A stretch of 64,000 bases of DNA, from NCBI GenBank assembly GCA_036401375.1, contig DASWVB010000013.1, positions 62,001 through 126,000 on the forward strand, written 5' to 3'. The notes beneath the pieces were generated by a model. That model had not been told where the DNA came from. It saw nothing but the letters and a program-made list of their open reading frames with translations, and did no database searches. This document shows, piece by piece, positions 18,263 to 27,125 of this stretch. Both the position numbers and the translations under genes were made by a program. This stretch comes from DASWUZ01 sp036401375 (GTDB lineage: Bacteria; Acidobacteriota; Terriglobia; Terriglobales; Acidobacteriaceae). Position 1 is the first letter of the stretch, and every line of letters begins with the position of its first letter.

Positions 18263-18472
18263 GCCTTCAAGGATACCGCGCTGGGGCCGCGGCGTTCCCT
18301 ACCTCGGGCGCCGGCCGTCGGGAGGCACGCGCGTATCTCCCGTGCGCATATCTATAACAAGGGAGTGACGGGTGAGAAGGAGTGACGCGGGCACTTGGCT
18401 CTCGGCGGGGAGCGCCTTCTGGCGTGGGTTCCCGAGGTGACACGCCTGGATGGCAGGCTTGAGAATAACGGA

Positions 18473-18865
18473 ATGACCGGCGTGCGCATGGATAAGTGGC
18501 TCTGGGCGGCGAGGTTTTTCAAGACGCGATCGCTCGCGGCTGGGGCGTGCGAGCTGGGCCGCGTCGACTCGAACGGCCAGCGAGCCAAAGCAGCCCGCGA
18601 AGTGCGGGTTGGCGACCAGCTTCGTATCAGGAATGAAGGTGGCGAGTTCGCCGTTGAGGTACTCAGCTTGAGCGAAGTTCGGGGGCCGGCCGCGGTCGCT
18701 CAGACGCTCTTTCGAGAGACGGACGAGAGCCGCGCGCTGCGGCTGAGGGCAGCCGAGGAACGCAAGGAGATGCTGCGTGCGGGTGGCGCCACCGAGGGTC
18801 GTCCGAGCAAGCGCGATCGCCAGCAGCTGGCGCGCCTTAGAGGGCGCATTCATCCTTTCCGGTAG
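18473..18865 (+). CDS. S4-domain RNA-binding protein, Hsp15/HslR family
   Basis: 130 aa from ATG 18473; ATG 18488 (MDKWLW) is an equally good start, and the longer open frame lacks coding character. The S4 domain is evident: MDKWLWAARFFKTRSLAAGA, then VDSNGQRAKAAREVRVGDQL. By family knowledge Hsp15 binds stalled 50S subunits carrying nascent chains. The C-terminal basic tail (GRPSKRDRQQLARLRGRIHPF) is typical. The last 35 nt of this gene are the start of a 147-bp tandem duplication, so the C-terminus is copied downstream. Confidence 0.85.
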   Translation: MTGVRMDKWLWAARFFKTRSLAAGACELGRVDSNGQRAKAAREVRVGDQLRIRNEGGEFAVEVLSLSEVRGPAAVAQTLFRETDESRALRLRAAEERKEMLRAGGATEGRPSKRDRQQLARLRGRIHPFR

Positions 18866-18911
18866 AGAGTTCCTGAAGTGCTTGGGAGTTGAAGAGCGGA
18901 TGCTTTGCATG

Positions 18912-18952
18912 AGTCCCACTCATCGCGGAGTGCGCGATGAATGGGGCACCCG
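18912..18952 (+). repeat. REP-like hairpin, copy 1
   Basis: CCCACTCATCGC and GCGATGAATGGGG form an imperfect stem around GGAGTGC, followed by CACCCGG. The preceding arm GAAGAGCGGATGCTTTGCAT is part of the unit. Confidence 0.8.
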
Positions 18953-19058
18953 GCGATGGATAGGGCACCCGGCACCGCGCGCCTTAGAGGGCGCGTTCAT
19001 CCTTTCCGGTAGAGAGTTCCTGAAGTGCCTGGGAGTTGAAGAGCGGATGCTTCGCATC

Positions 19059-19100
19059 AGTCCCACTCATCGCGGAGTGCGCGATGAATGGGGCACCCGG
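19059..19100 (+). repeat. REP-like hairpin, copy 2, with a half copy at 19109-19136
   Basis: Same stem and GGAGTGC loop as copy 1 and the same upstream arm (GCGGATGCTTCGCATC). A half unit without the left stem arm follows at 19109-19136. The rest of 18866-19243 is repeat-derived and holds no gene. Confidence 0.8.
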
Positions 19101-19243
19101 CACCCGGCGGAGTGCGCGATGAATGGGGCACCCGGCGATGGATGGGGCACCCGGCGGAGGCTTGGCATCAGTCCCACACTTGCGCGAGGCTAGTGCGGGT
19201 GAGTGGGATCGGCACCGGCTGGCGCCGGGTTTAGCAGATCGTA

Positions 19244-20959
19244 TCAACGACGTGGAAGGACGCGGATCGTCGCCATCATGCCGGAGTCTTCGTGACCGAG
19301 GATATGGCAGTGATAGACGAAATCTCCCACCACGTCGCCGCGGAAGTCCATGCGCAGTTTGACGCTCGGGTAAGGACCCTCGCCGGACCAGTATGGCACG
19401 TTGATCGTGTCCAGGTAGTCTCCTTCGACGGGAACGTGGTTCTGTTCGAGGGTGAGAAAGTGTATCTGGTGGATGTGAAATTCGTGGTTCTCCAGAGCAC
19501 GGTTCTCTATCGTCCAGTCTTCGACGCTGCCCTGCGTGGTTACGATGGACGGGGGGTTGGCGGGAGAGAACAGCTTAGGTGTCTGTCCGTCAACGGTGAT
19601 GAAGAAGTTTGTAGGGCTGTTGGGATCGTTCGGGTCAGATAATACTTCGGAGAAGTAGAGCTTGCGGTGCACGGTGGGAGTAGCGGAGCGAAGTGCCTGG
19701 AAGCGCGCCCGCGCCACCGGCGGGCCGCTTACCTCCGGAACCCTGAGGAGGGCCTGGGCGCCGGCGTTTTGCCGGGTGGTGATCACCGCGAGGGGGCGCT
19801 GCGGATCGTTGTCTCCATCGGGCCCGGTATCGACATTCAGAGTCAGCAGACGAGCCGACTTCACCAGAGGTCCCGGGGGGTCGATGATGAACTCGGCCCG
19901 CCCGGCTGGAGGTAGAAGGATCTGCTCCTTACGGATGGGGTGGCCGCCGGTTGTGCCATCCTGCGAACCGGTCGGCACGCCGTCGAGCGCGATCACCCGC
20001 AGCGGCTGAGGCGCTCCATCGTACTGCACCTGGAGGTTGAGAATAGTGTCTGCCGATGCATTGAGCACGCGCCAGAACTGCCTCTGCCGCGAGGCCATGG
20101 GAATGGTTACAGGCGTGTAGTCGGGAAACGCCACAGGAATATAGTTCAGCGAAAGATCCCAGGCGGGAACGTCAGGAGGATCCGTATCGCCGGGTCCCTC
20201 ACCTTCTCCGGACGTCTCGTTCGTTCCCGGCAGCACATTGTCGCGGACGATGAGTATGCGCTGAGGAAGACCGGCCACCTCGGGCGTCACATTCTCGATG
20301 CCCTCGACCACGATCGCGCCGGAGGCTCCGCCCTGGACAGCTGCCTCTGAAATGCCGTGAATATGCGGGTGATACCAGTAGAGGCCCGGCGGCTCGTTGA
20401 GTGGAAAGTGTATGTCGTATTCAAAGGCCTCGCCCGAGTTGATCATGGTCTTGATCACCTCGTCCTGATGACAGACAGGGGCGACATTGGTTCCGTGGTA
20501 GTGAATGTTTACGGAGGACGCGGTCATCACCATGGCGCCGCAGGAGGGAGATGGATGTCCCTCGATACTGACTGCCGGCAGAGCCGCCGCGCTCTTCTGG
20601 TCGTCCATCGCGGACATGCCGGCCATCGGTGGTGCGGGTGGCAGCTCGTTCACCAGGGTGATCAAGAGCTCGTCGCCCGGCTGGACATGCAGAGTTGGGG
20701 ATTGCGAGCCGTCGGCAGATGTGAAGCAGTAAAGGGTGTTTCCGCTGCTGTCTACGCGGGTCTGGTAGCGGAGACGGACTCTCAGGATGCCGTACCGGCT
20801 GAAGAGGTTTTTCGGCTCGATGAGACGACTGCCCGCCACATAGCGGGGGCATGGGCCTTCGGCAGCAGGCGAAGCGTTGGAAGGCGTGCTGGCGAAGGCC
20901 CTGGTTACGGTGGAAGCTGTGCAGAGTACGGTCAGCAAGACGAGGCTGAGCTTTCTCAA
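19244..20959 (-). CDS. Multicopper oxidase, exported
   Basis: 571 aa from TTG 20959, chosen because GGAG lies seven nucleotides upstream and a clean signal peptide follows (MRKLSLVLLTVLCTAS, likely cleavage near AFA-S). A TTG at 21001 would add 14 residues but has no spaced Shine-Dalgarno. All copper motifs are intact: HYHG (153-156), WYHPHIHG (195-202), HEFHIHQIHF (492-501) and YHCHILGHEDSGMM (549-562). The type 1 axial ligand region is HEDSGMM. It would oxidise a substrate such as Cu(I), a phenol or bilirubin in the periplasm with O2 as acceptor. A direct-repeat box shared with the efflux locus lies upstream. Confidence 0.93.
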   Translation of the reverse strand: MRKLSLVLLTVLCTASTVTRAFASTPSNASPAAEGPCPRYVAGSRLIEPKNLFSRYGILRVRLRYQTRVDSSGNTLYCFTSADGSQSPTLHVQPGDELLITLVNELPPAPPMAGMSAMDDQKSAAALPAVSIEGHPSPSCGAMVMTASSVNIHYHGTNVAPVCHQDEVIKTMINSGEAFEYDIHFPLNEPPGLYWYHPHIHGISEAAVQGGASGAIVVEGIENVTPEVAGLPQRILIVRDNVLPGTNETSGEGEGPGDTDPPDVPAWDLSLNYIPVAFPDYTPVTIPMASRQRQFWRVLNASADTILNLQVQYDGAPQPLRVIALDGVPTGSQDGTTGGHPIRKEQILLPPAGRAEFIIDPPGPLVKSARLLTLNVDTGPDGDNDPQRPLAVITTRQNAGAQALLRVPEVSGPPVARARFQALRSATPTVHRKLYFSEVLSDPNDPNSPTNFFITVDGQTPKLFSPANPPSIVTTQGSVEDWTIENRALENHEFHIHQIHFLTLEQNHVPVEGDYLDTINVPYWSGEGPYPSVKLRMDFRGDVVGDFVYHCHILGHEDSGMMATIRVLPRR

Positions 20960-21012
20960 TGTGAATCTCCGAAGATGGGGCCGGCTGCTTTGGCTTGCCA
21001 ACTCTTACGCTA

Positions 21013-21029
21013 CCTTAAGCCTGGCTTAA
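21013..21029 (-). promoter_or_regulatory. Putative OmpR-type regulator box before the multicopper oxidase
   Basis: Minus strand reads TTAAGC-CAGGC-TTAAGG, two half sites 11 bp apart, which is the helical spacing used by OmpR/PhoB regulators. It also forms a perfect 9-bp inverted repeat (21012-21020 with 21024-21032). The same pattern occurs at 37854-37870 and 47468-47484. It lies 54 nt before the chosen TTG start. Confidence 0.6.
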
Positions 21030-21127
21030 GGTTTGTGATTTTTCTGTAAGAAGCTTGCGGGTTCGCGGATGCAGTGCGGGCGCTGGTGATCTGTGTGGGG
21101 CTTGAAGCGCGAATGCTTCGGGATGAG

Positions 21128-21168
21128 GCACATTCATCGCGACGTGCGCGATGAATGGGGCAGCCCGG
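21128..21168 (+). repeat. REP-like hairpin, copy 3 (variant)
   Basis: GCACATTCATCGC-GACGT-GCGCGATGAATGGGG, a variant with a perfect ATTCATCGC/GCGATGAAT stem. The stretch 21033-21798 has no gene; it holds copies 3-6 of this family, two copies of the GGCACGG element, and nothing else recognisable. Confidence 0.75.
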
Positions 21169-21239
21169 CTGTGGTTGGGCACCCGGTTGTGGCCGGGCAG
21201 CCTTGACAGCTTGAGAGCGAGATTTCTGATATTTCGGGG

Positions 21240-21320
21240 GATTGCCTTGAAGGGGCACGGCTTCAGCCGTGCCTTTAACGTCCTGGATGCGCGCGGCTTC
21301 AGCCGCTGAGGCAGGAACTT
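21240..21320. repeat. GGCACGG palindrome element, copy A
   Basis: Contains the 20-bp perfect palindrome GGCACGGCTTCAGCCGTGCC at 21254-21273, followed by a second small hairpin (GCGGCTTCAGCCGC). A near-identical unit recurs at 21572-21652. I recall this palindrome as common in acidobacterial intergenic DNA. Confidence 0.75.
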
Positions 21321-21358
21321 TCCCGCCCTGAAGCCTTGGAGAGCGGATGCTTCGCATG

Positions 21359-21400
21359 AGTCCCACTCATCGCAAGTGCGCGATGAATGGGGCACCCGGC
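21359..21400 (+). repeat. REP-like hairpin, copy 4
   Basis: TCCCACTCATCGC-AAGTGC-GCGATGAATGGGG-CACCCGG, with the arm GAGCGGATGCTTCGCATGAG directly before it. Confidence 0.8.
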
Positions 21401-21459
21401 CGCGTGAGTGGGAGAGCAGGCAGAACGTTTCCGGAACTTGAGGAGCGGATGCTTCGCAT

Positions 21460-21503
21460 GAGTCCCACTCATCGCAAGTGCGCGATGAATGGGGCACCCC
21501 GGC
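21460..21503 (+). repeat. REP-like hairpin, copy 5
   Basis: Same stem and AAGTGC loop as copy 4, 101 bp further on, with the same upstream arm. Copies 4 and 5 are almost identical. Confidence 0.8.
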
Positions 21504-21571
21504 TCGTGAGTGGGAGATCAGGCCTGAGTCCATCACTCAGAATCGAGATATGGGGTGCACTCGGCTTGAGA

Positions 21572-21652
21572 GATTGCTCTGAAGGGGCACGGCTTCAGCC
21601 GTGCCATTGACGTGGGACACGAGAGCGGCTTCAGCCACTGAGGGGACGACTT
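21572..21652. repeat. GGCACGG palindrome element, copy B
   Basis: Second copy of the palindrome (21586-21605), embedded in the same flanks as copy A: GATTGCTCTGAAGGG before it and GCGGCTTCAGCCACTGAGG after it. Confidence 0.75.
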
Positions 21653-21730
21653 TGCCGCGGACGCTCAGGCATTGATGCGTTCGGCTCGATCGGCTGGATT
21701 CGAGGCGTGTGACTCAACTCGCTTCAGATC

Positions 21731-21772
21731 GGGTGCCCCATTCATGCGCGGCTTCATCGCGCATGAGTGGGA
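21731..21772 (-). repeat. REP-like hairpin, left flank of the RAYT gene
   Basis: GGGTGCCCCATTCATGCGCG then GCTTCATCGCGCATGAGTGG. This is the reverse orientation of copies 1-5 with a longer loop. An almost identical copy in the same orientation lies behind the transposase gene at 22334-22377. Confidence 0.8.
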
Positions 21773-21798
21773 GAGCTCAGGTGAAGTAGCATGAACGG

Positions 21799-22314
21799 AT
21801 GCCGACTGACCTCAAGCGCTCCCAGGATGCCGGTGACGAGCACTTCTTGACCTTCAGCTGCTACGGCCGATTACCCTACCTGAACGAGGACACGGCACGC
21901 ATCGTCTTTGAAGACACACTGGAGAAGCTGCGCAGGCGACACGGGTTTCTCCTGTTCGGCTATGTGCTGATGCCGGAGCACGTTCATCTGCTTCTGACAG
22001 AACCGACGGCGCAAACTCTCCAGAACACTATTCGTGTGCTCAAGGGTGAGACCTCGAAGCAGCTCAAAGGGAATCGGGAGCATTTGTGGCAGGCGCGCTA
22101 CTACGACTTCAACGTTTACAGCGATGCGAAGCATATCGAGAAGCTTCGCTACATGCACCGTAATCCCGTCACGAGAGGTCTAGTAGAAAAGCCGGCGGAC
22201 TGGCCGTGGAGTAGTTTTCGTCACTTCCAAACGGGAGAGTTGGGGCGGGTGGAGGTCGAGTCGGAATGGACCTGGAACCGGCGTCACGGGGAGGGGTCTT
22301 TTTGCCCGAAGTGA
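21799..22314 (+). CDS. REP-associated tyrosine transposase (RAYT, Y1 family)
   Basis: 171 aa, the usual length for a RAYT. The HUH motif is H61-V-H63 in LMPEHVHLLL; the candidate catalytic tyrosine lies in RYYDFNVYS (101-107), and YMHRNPVTRGLV plus WPWSSFRHF are family signatures. RAYTs nick single-stranded DNA at REP hairpins and are thought to spread them. The gene is flanked by same-orientation hairpins at 21731-21772 and 22334-22377, and six more copies lie within 3 kb, which supports a live or recent REP/RAYT pair. No direct evidence of mobility of the gene itself is visible. Confidence 0.92.
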   Translation: MPTDLKRSQDAGDEHFLTFSCYGRLPYLNEDTARIVFEDTLEKLRRRHGFLLFGYVLMPEHVHLLLTEPTAQTLQNTIRVLKGETSKQLKGNREHLWQARYYDFNVYSDAKHIEKLRYMHRNPVTRGLVEKPADWPWSSFRHFQTGELGRVEVESEWTWNRRHGEGSFCPK

Positions 22315-22333
22315 TGGCGGTAGGGGTGCAAGC

Positions 22334-22377
22334 GGGTGCCCCATTCATGCGCGGCTTCATCGCGCATGAGTGGGATT
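22334..22377 (-). repeat. REP-like hairpin, right flank of the RAYT gene
   Basis: Nearly identical to 21731-21772 and in the same orientation, so the transposase gene is bracketed by a direct pair of hairpins about 600 bp apart. Confidence 0.8.
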
Positions 22378-22419
22378 GACGAACTCGATGTCGAAGTCGG
22401 AAGAGCGGATGCTTCGCAT

Positions 22420-22461
22420 CAGTCCCACTCATCGCAAGTGCGCGATGAATGGGGCACCCGG
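22420..22461 (+). repeat. REP-like hairpin, copy 8
   Basis: TCCCACTCATCGC-AAGTGC-GCGATGAATGGGG-CACCCGG, with upstream arm GAAGAGCGGATGCTTCGCATC. The interval 22315-22624 holds this copy, the right RAYT flank and the groEL terminator, and no gene. Confidence 0.8.
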
Positions 22462-22525
22462 CAGATGGCTCAATGTAGTCAAGCTGCGAATGCAACGGTG
22501 TCAGGTCAAACCTTCTTTCAGATGT

Positions 22526-22570
22526 AAAAGGGCCCCGCAGCGTGGATTGCTGTGGGGCCTTTTCTTCTTC
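22526..22570 (-). terminator. Bidirectional rho-independent terminator after groEL
   Basis: A long stem with arms GGCCCCGCAGC and GCTGTGGGGCC is bounded by AAAA on one side and TTTTCTTCTT on the other. It sits about 55 nt beyond the groEL stop and can end transcripts from either strand. Confidence 0.85.
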
Positions 22571-22624
22571 GGTTAAGCGTCTGGGTTAGTGCGCCGTGAG
22601 GCGCGTTTGCCTGGACGGCTAGTC

Positions 22625-24295
<1,671 letters not shown>

Positions 24296-24369
24296 TTTCT
24301 TAAATCTCCTTCGAACTCGTTTCGGGTTACTGGTTGAATCGGAACTTTGACTTTGAATCCATCTCTGAA

Positions 24370-24395
24370 CCCATGTCTCAAAAGCGAGACATGGG
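24370..24395. repeat. Hairpin between groES and groEL
   Basis: CCCATGTCTC (24370-24379) pairs with GAGACATGGG (24386-24395) around AAAAGC; GCACCC follows, as in the REP-like family of this window. It could act as a weak attenuator or as an mRNA-processing site within the groESL transcript. Confidence 0.6.
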
Positions 24396-24421
24396 GCACC
24401 CACTCTAATTCCGGGTGCCAG

Positions 24422-24736
24422 TTATTTGGATTTGAGGATGCCCAGGACTTCTTCCTCACGCATGATCAGGAACTCTTCGCCGTCGATCTTGATCTCGGTG
24501 CCGGAGTATTTGCCGAAGAGGACGCGATCGCCGGACTTGACGTCGAGGGGGAAGGTCTTGCCTTCGTCGTTCGACTTGCCCTTGCCTACGGAGATCACTT
24601 CGCCTTCCATCGGCTTCTCCTTGGCGGAGTCGGGGATGATGATGCCGCCGCGGATGGTCTCGCCCTCTTCAATGCGGCGGACCAGGATGCGGTCGTGGAG
24701 GGGTGTAAAGGTGGTTGCTACGGTTGCTGTGGCCAT
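24422..24736 (-). CDS. groES: Co-chaperonin GroES (10 kDa)
   Basis: 104 aa, slightly longer than the usual 95-97 because of an N-terminal MATATVATT. Core signatures: PLHDRILVRR, the mobile loop with GGIIIPDSAKEKP, GEVISVGKG, GDRVLFGKYSGTEIKIDGEE and the ending MREEEVLGIL. GGAGAAG precedes the ATG. It caps the GroEL cavity as a heptamer. It is the first gene of the groESL operon, controlled by the promoter and CIRCE-like operator at 24839-24893. Confidence 0.97.
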   Translation of the reverse strand: MATATVATTFTPLHDRILVRRIEEGETIRGGIIIPDSAKEKPMEGEVISVGKGKSNDEGKTFPLDVKSGDRVLFGKYSGTEIKIDGEEFLIMREEEVLGILKSK

Positions 24737-24838
24737 CGTGTTTCTTCTCCTTACAGCGCGAGGCTTGCTCGCGGTTGCTGTTGCCTAGTATTTGATCTGA
24801 ATAGGGATGAAGGCTGGACACCGCTTGCTGACCGTGCT

Positions 24839-24865
24839 TTAGCAGTGTTGCCTTGCAATTGCTAA
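24839..24865. promoter_or_regulatory. CIRCE-like HrcA operator of groESL
   Basis: TTAGCAGTG-N9-AATTGCTAA has the exact 9-9-9 layout of CIRCE (TTAGCACTC-N9-GAGTGCTAA). The outer TTAGCA/TGCTAA are perfect and the inner three bases of each arm are degenerate. It starts at the -10 hexamer of the groES promoter. HrcA repression relieved by heat is the known role; hrcA itself is not in the window. Confidence 0.8.
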
Positions 24866-24893
24866 AGATAGGTCCGCCCCGGGTGCTTGTCAA
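24865..24893 (-). promoter_or_regulatory. Sigma70-type promoter of groESL
   Basis: On the minus strand a perfect -35 TTGACA (24893-24888) is followed after exactly 17 nt by TATCTT (24870-24865). The CIRCE-like operator begins on the last base of the -10 element. Confidence 0.75.
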
Positions 24894-24968
24894 GTCAGAA
24901 TTGACTGGGATGAGTGGAGTTCACTCAGATTTCACGATGGAGTGGAGGAGCGCGGTGGTGTCATGGTC

Positions 24969-26252
24969 TTACGGGCGCGGAGTGGGTGCAGCCGATGTCG
25001 CAGTGCTCAGGTTGTCGTGCAGGAACGCGAGCACCTTTGGAATGCTGTCGAGCGATGACTGCGCGTCTCCCTCCGGCGTCCCTCCGTAGAGGGTGACGAT
25101 GCCGGTGGACGGATGCGGTAGGCCGTTGTGCCAGGCAGGCTCAATCTGCGGCACTCCCGCGCGGTGCCCGGCGTGCGGATAGTAGAGCACCTGGCAGTTG
25201 TAGGGAAAGTGAGCTCGTCTCAGGCGACTTTCGATTGCCTCAGCCATAGTGCCCGAGGGCCATACTGCGTCTTCGCCGCCCGAGATGATGAGAATCGGAG
25301 CCTTTATGTCTTCGACCGGAATAGCCGCCCTCAGCCTGGTCGCGGGGTCGGAGAATCTGTCGTTTGCGAAGGCCAGCGGCTCTCCCTGCCATGTCCATGC
25401 AGCCCCGGCGTTGCGCCCGCAGCACGCCGGGTAGCGCACGTCGGCGGGCACATAGGCTACTACTGCTTTCAATTGCGGATAGATCGCCGCAAGCTGCAGG
25501 GCGAGTTCGCCACCGCGCGAAGTACCCACTATGCCCAGCCGGCCAGGGGCTGCCTCGGGGCGCTTTGAGAGCCAGGCGATCGCCTGTCCAAAGTACTCGA
25601 GGGGGATATTCTGCAGACTGCCGGGCAGGTCGTCGTAGTGAAAGTACGCGAGCGCAAAGGCGGCAAAGCCATGCGAGGCGAGCCAGGCCGCCTTCGCGAG
25701 CGGCGCTCCGCCCTCTGAGCCCCCGAGCACGAGCACGGCCGGGTTGGGACCTGCACCAGGCGGGACGAAGAGCACACCGTGCAGGACGCCTTTGACCTGG
25801 ACCCGGCTGACACCCGGCGCGATGAACGATTGCCTGAGTTCGGCGCTCGCTGCCTGCTTTCCGTCTACGATCAGCCGGAAGCTGACCGGCTGCACGCTTA
25901 GATCATGGGGATGTTCATAGAGGTGGACGCCTTTGTCCTGCGGCATCATCGACCAGACCAGGCCCATGGCCGAGACGGTGTGGTAAGAGCCTTTCAGGGG
26001 AGCCTCGAGGCTGGTGTCAACGGTTCCCTGCCCGTCGGCGACGAACTCGGCCCGGGAGGACCAATTTTGCCCGCCGCCGTCGGTTAGACTGCCCTCGATG
26101 GTGGCGTGCTGGGCGGGCAGGAGGCCTGTGATGCGGATTATGGCGGGCTCATCCGCCATGACCTCTGAAGGTGTTACGGAGAGCGTCTGCGCGCAGCCGA
26201 GGTGTATGAGGTTCCACAGGGCGCAGAACGCGATGATGGTGCGTAACCGCAT
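24969..26252 (-). CDS. Exported BAAT-type acyl-CoA thioesterase/acyltransferase-like hydrolase
   Basis: 427 aa. A signal sequence (residues 1-21, MRLRTIIAFCALWNLIHLGC) ends in a possible lipobox Cys. The N-terminal part (SVTPSEVMADEPAIIRITGL to about 140) matches the acyl-CoA thioester hydrolase/BAAT N-terminal domain. The C-terminal alpha/beta-hydrolase domain has a nucleophile in GIVGTSRGGELAL, an Asp in ISGGEDAVW and a His in YPHAGHR. Mammalian relatives have Cys instead of Ser at the nucleophile; here it is Ser. Export is unusual for an acyl-CoA enzyme, so another ester or amide substrate outside the cytosol is likely. Confidence 0.88.
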   Translation of the reverse strand: MRLRTIIAFCALWNLIHLGCAQTLSVTPSEVMADEPAIIRITGLLPAQHATIEGSLTDGGGQNWSSRAEFVADGQGTVDTSLEAPLKGSYHTVSAMGLVWSMMPQDKGVHLYEHPHDLSVQPVSFRLIVDGKQAASAELRQSFIAPGVSRVQVKGVLHGVLFVPPGAGPNPAVLVLGGSEGGAPLAKAAWLASHGFAAFALAYFHYDDLPGSLQNIPLEYFGQAIAWLSKRPEAAPGRLGIVGTSRGGELALQLAAIYPQLKAVVAYVPADVRYPACCGRNAGAAWTWQGEPLAFANDRFSDPATRLRAAIPVEDIKAPILIISGGEDAVWPSGTMAEAIESRLRRAHFPYNCQVLYYPHAGHRAGVPQIEPAWHNGLPHPSTGIVTLYGGTPEGDAQSSLDSIPKVLAFLHDNLSTATSAAPTPRP

Positions 26253-26408
26253 CGGGATCCCTCCACGCTCAGGATAGTGCTGCCTGCCGAAATGACCTAT
26301 GCGAACCAGGAGTGGATTCCTGGCCTGGTGCTGCGGGTGTATGGCACCGTAGACGTGAGTTCAGCGGCGGAGTTTCCTGTGGCGCCCCGTCATGCATACA
26401 ATTGACGC

Positions 26409-26936
26409 ATGTTGAAGCGTTCGTCGTTGCGGTTGTTCGGACTATCGGGAATTCTGGTGTGGAGCGGCGTGATGTGCCTTTCCGCCGGTGTCCTGGCGCG
26501 GCCGGCTGTATCACAGGATTCACCAAGGGACTCCTCATCGCGGGGTCGCAAGTACACGCCTCCGCCCGATACGGCGAAGATCTCGGTCAAGGTGATGAAA
26601 GAGACCAACGGCAAGCCGGTCGAACACGCCGCCGTCATCTTCCACATCCTGCAGGGGTCGGAGAAGAACAAGGGGAACATGGAGCTGAAGACCAACGACG
26701 AGGGTACGGCCCTGATCGACGTCATTCCTATCGGAGTGACGGTGCGGCTGCAGGTGATCGCGAGCGGCTTCCAGACGTTCGGTGACGACTACAAGATCGA
26801 CGCGGGCACAAAGGAGATCGTGGTCAAGCTGAAGCGGCCGGCCCGGCAATATTCAACGTATGAACACGCTGACGCGGGGGCTGCGCCTGCTGCCGATTCT
26901 GCGGGTAAGACGGACAGTCCGGCGCCTCCTAAGTAG
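26409..26936 (+). CDS. Secreted protein with carboxypeptidase-regulatory-like (Ig-like) domain
   Basis: 175 aa with an N-terminal signal peptide (about 1-35, cleavage near VSQ-D). A Pro/Ser/Arg linker leads to one beta-sandwich domain (about 55-145): KISVKVMKETNGKPVEHAAVIF, then LKTNDEGTALIDVIPIGVTVRLQVIASGFQTF and EIVVKLKRP, which is the pattern of carboxypeptidase-D regulatory domains. The C-terminus is Ala/Pro-rich. It probably acts as a surface or periplasmic binding module. No partner gene is obvious, and it is divergent from the BAAT-type gene. Confidence 0.72.
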   Translation: MLKRSSLRLFGLSGILVWSGVMCLSAGVLARPAVSQDSPRDSSSRGRKYTPPPDTAKISVKVMKETNGKPVEHAAVIFHILQGSEKNKGNMELKTNDEGTALIDVIPIGVTVRLQVIASGFQTFGDDYKIDAGTKEIVVKLKRPARQYSTYEHADAGAAPAADSAGKTDSPAPPK

Positions 26937-27020
26937 CCTGAGCGAGTTGGTCCAGGTGCGTCGGCTGTAGGGCGTCCGCTTCAGTCCGGCACCGGGCGGC
27001 CTTCGCTCGAAGGCGCTTCC

Positions 27021-27059
27021 GGTCGAGGTCGCCGGTCGAGGTCGCCGGTCGAGGTCGCC
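27021..27059. repeat. 13-bp tandem repeat, three copies
   Basis: GGTCGAGGTCGCC occurs three times head to tail, followed by a degenerate fourth unit (GGTTGAG). It lies 66 nt upstream of the EamA gene. Confidence 0.85.
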
Positions 27060-27125
27060 GGTTGAGCTCGTCGGGGCGTGGAATCCGCACGCCGGGGTTG
27101 CGGGGGTACTGCTAACCTAGGCACT

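Larger units (their letters stand above)
18831..19101. repeat. 147-bp tandem duplication of the S4 gene 3' end plus hairpin
   Basis: The sequence beginning CGCGCCTTAGAGGGCGC at 18831, in the tail of the S4 gene, recurs at 18978 with few changes (ATT to GTT, TGCTTGG to TGCCTGG). The offset of 147 bp is a multiple of three. The second copy diverges after about 19101. Each copy contains one hairpin of the REP-like family. Confidence 0.85.

Noticed and set aside
18777..19193. 138-codon frame over the S4 gene end and the repeats
   Set aside because: It is built from the 147-bp duplication and hairpins; its open state comes from the repeat length being a multiple of three.
18866..22461. Possible CRISPR array
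   Set aside because: Repeats are palindromic, unevenly spaced, in both orientations, with no spacers of fixed length and no cas genes.
26292..26405. 37-codon frame between the BAAT-type gene and the secreted Ig-like protein
   Set aside because: No Shine-Dalgarno, no domain, and it ends within the promoter area of the next gene.
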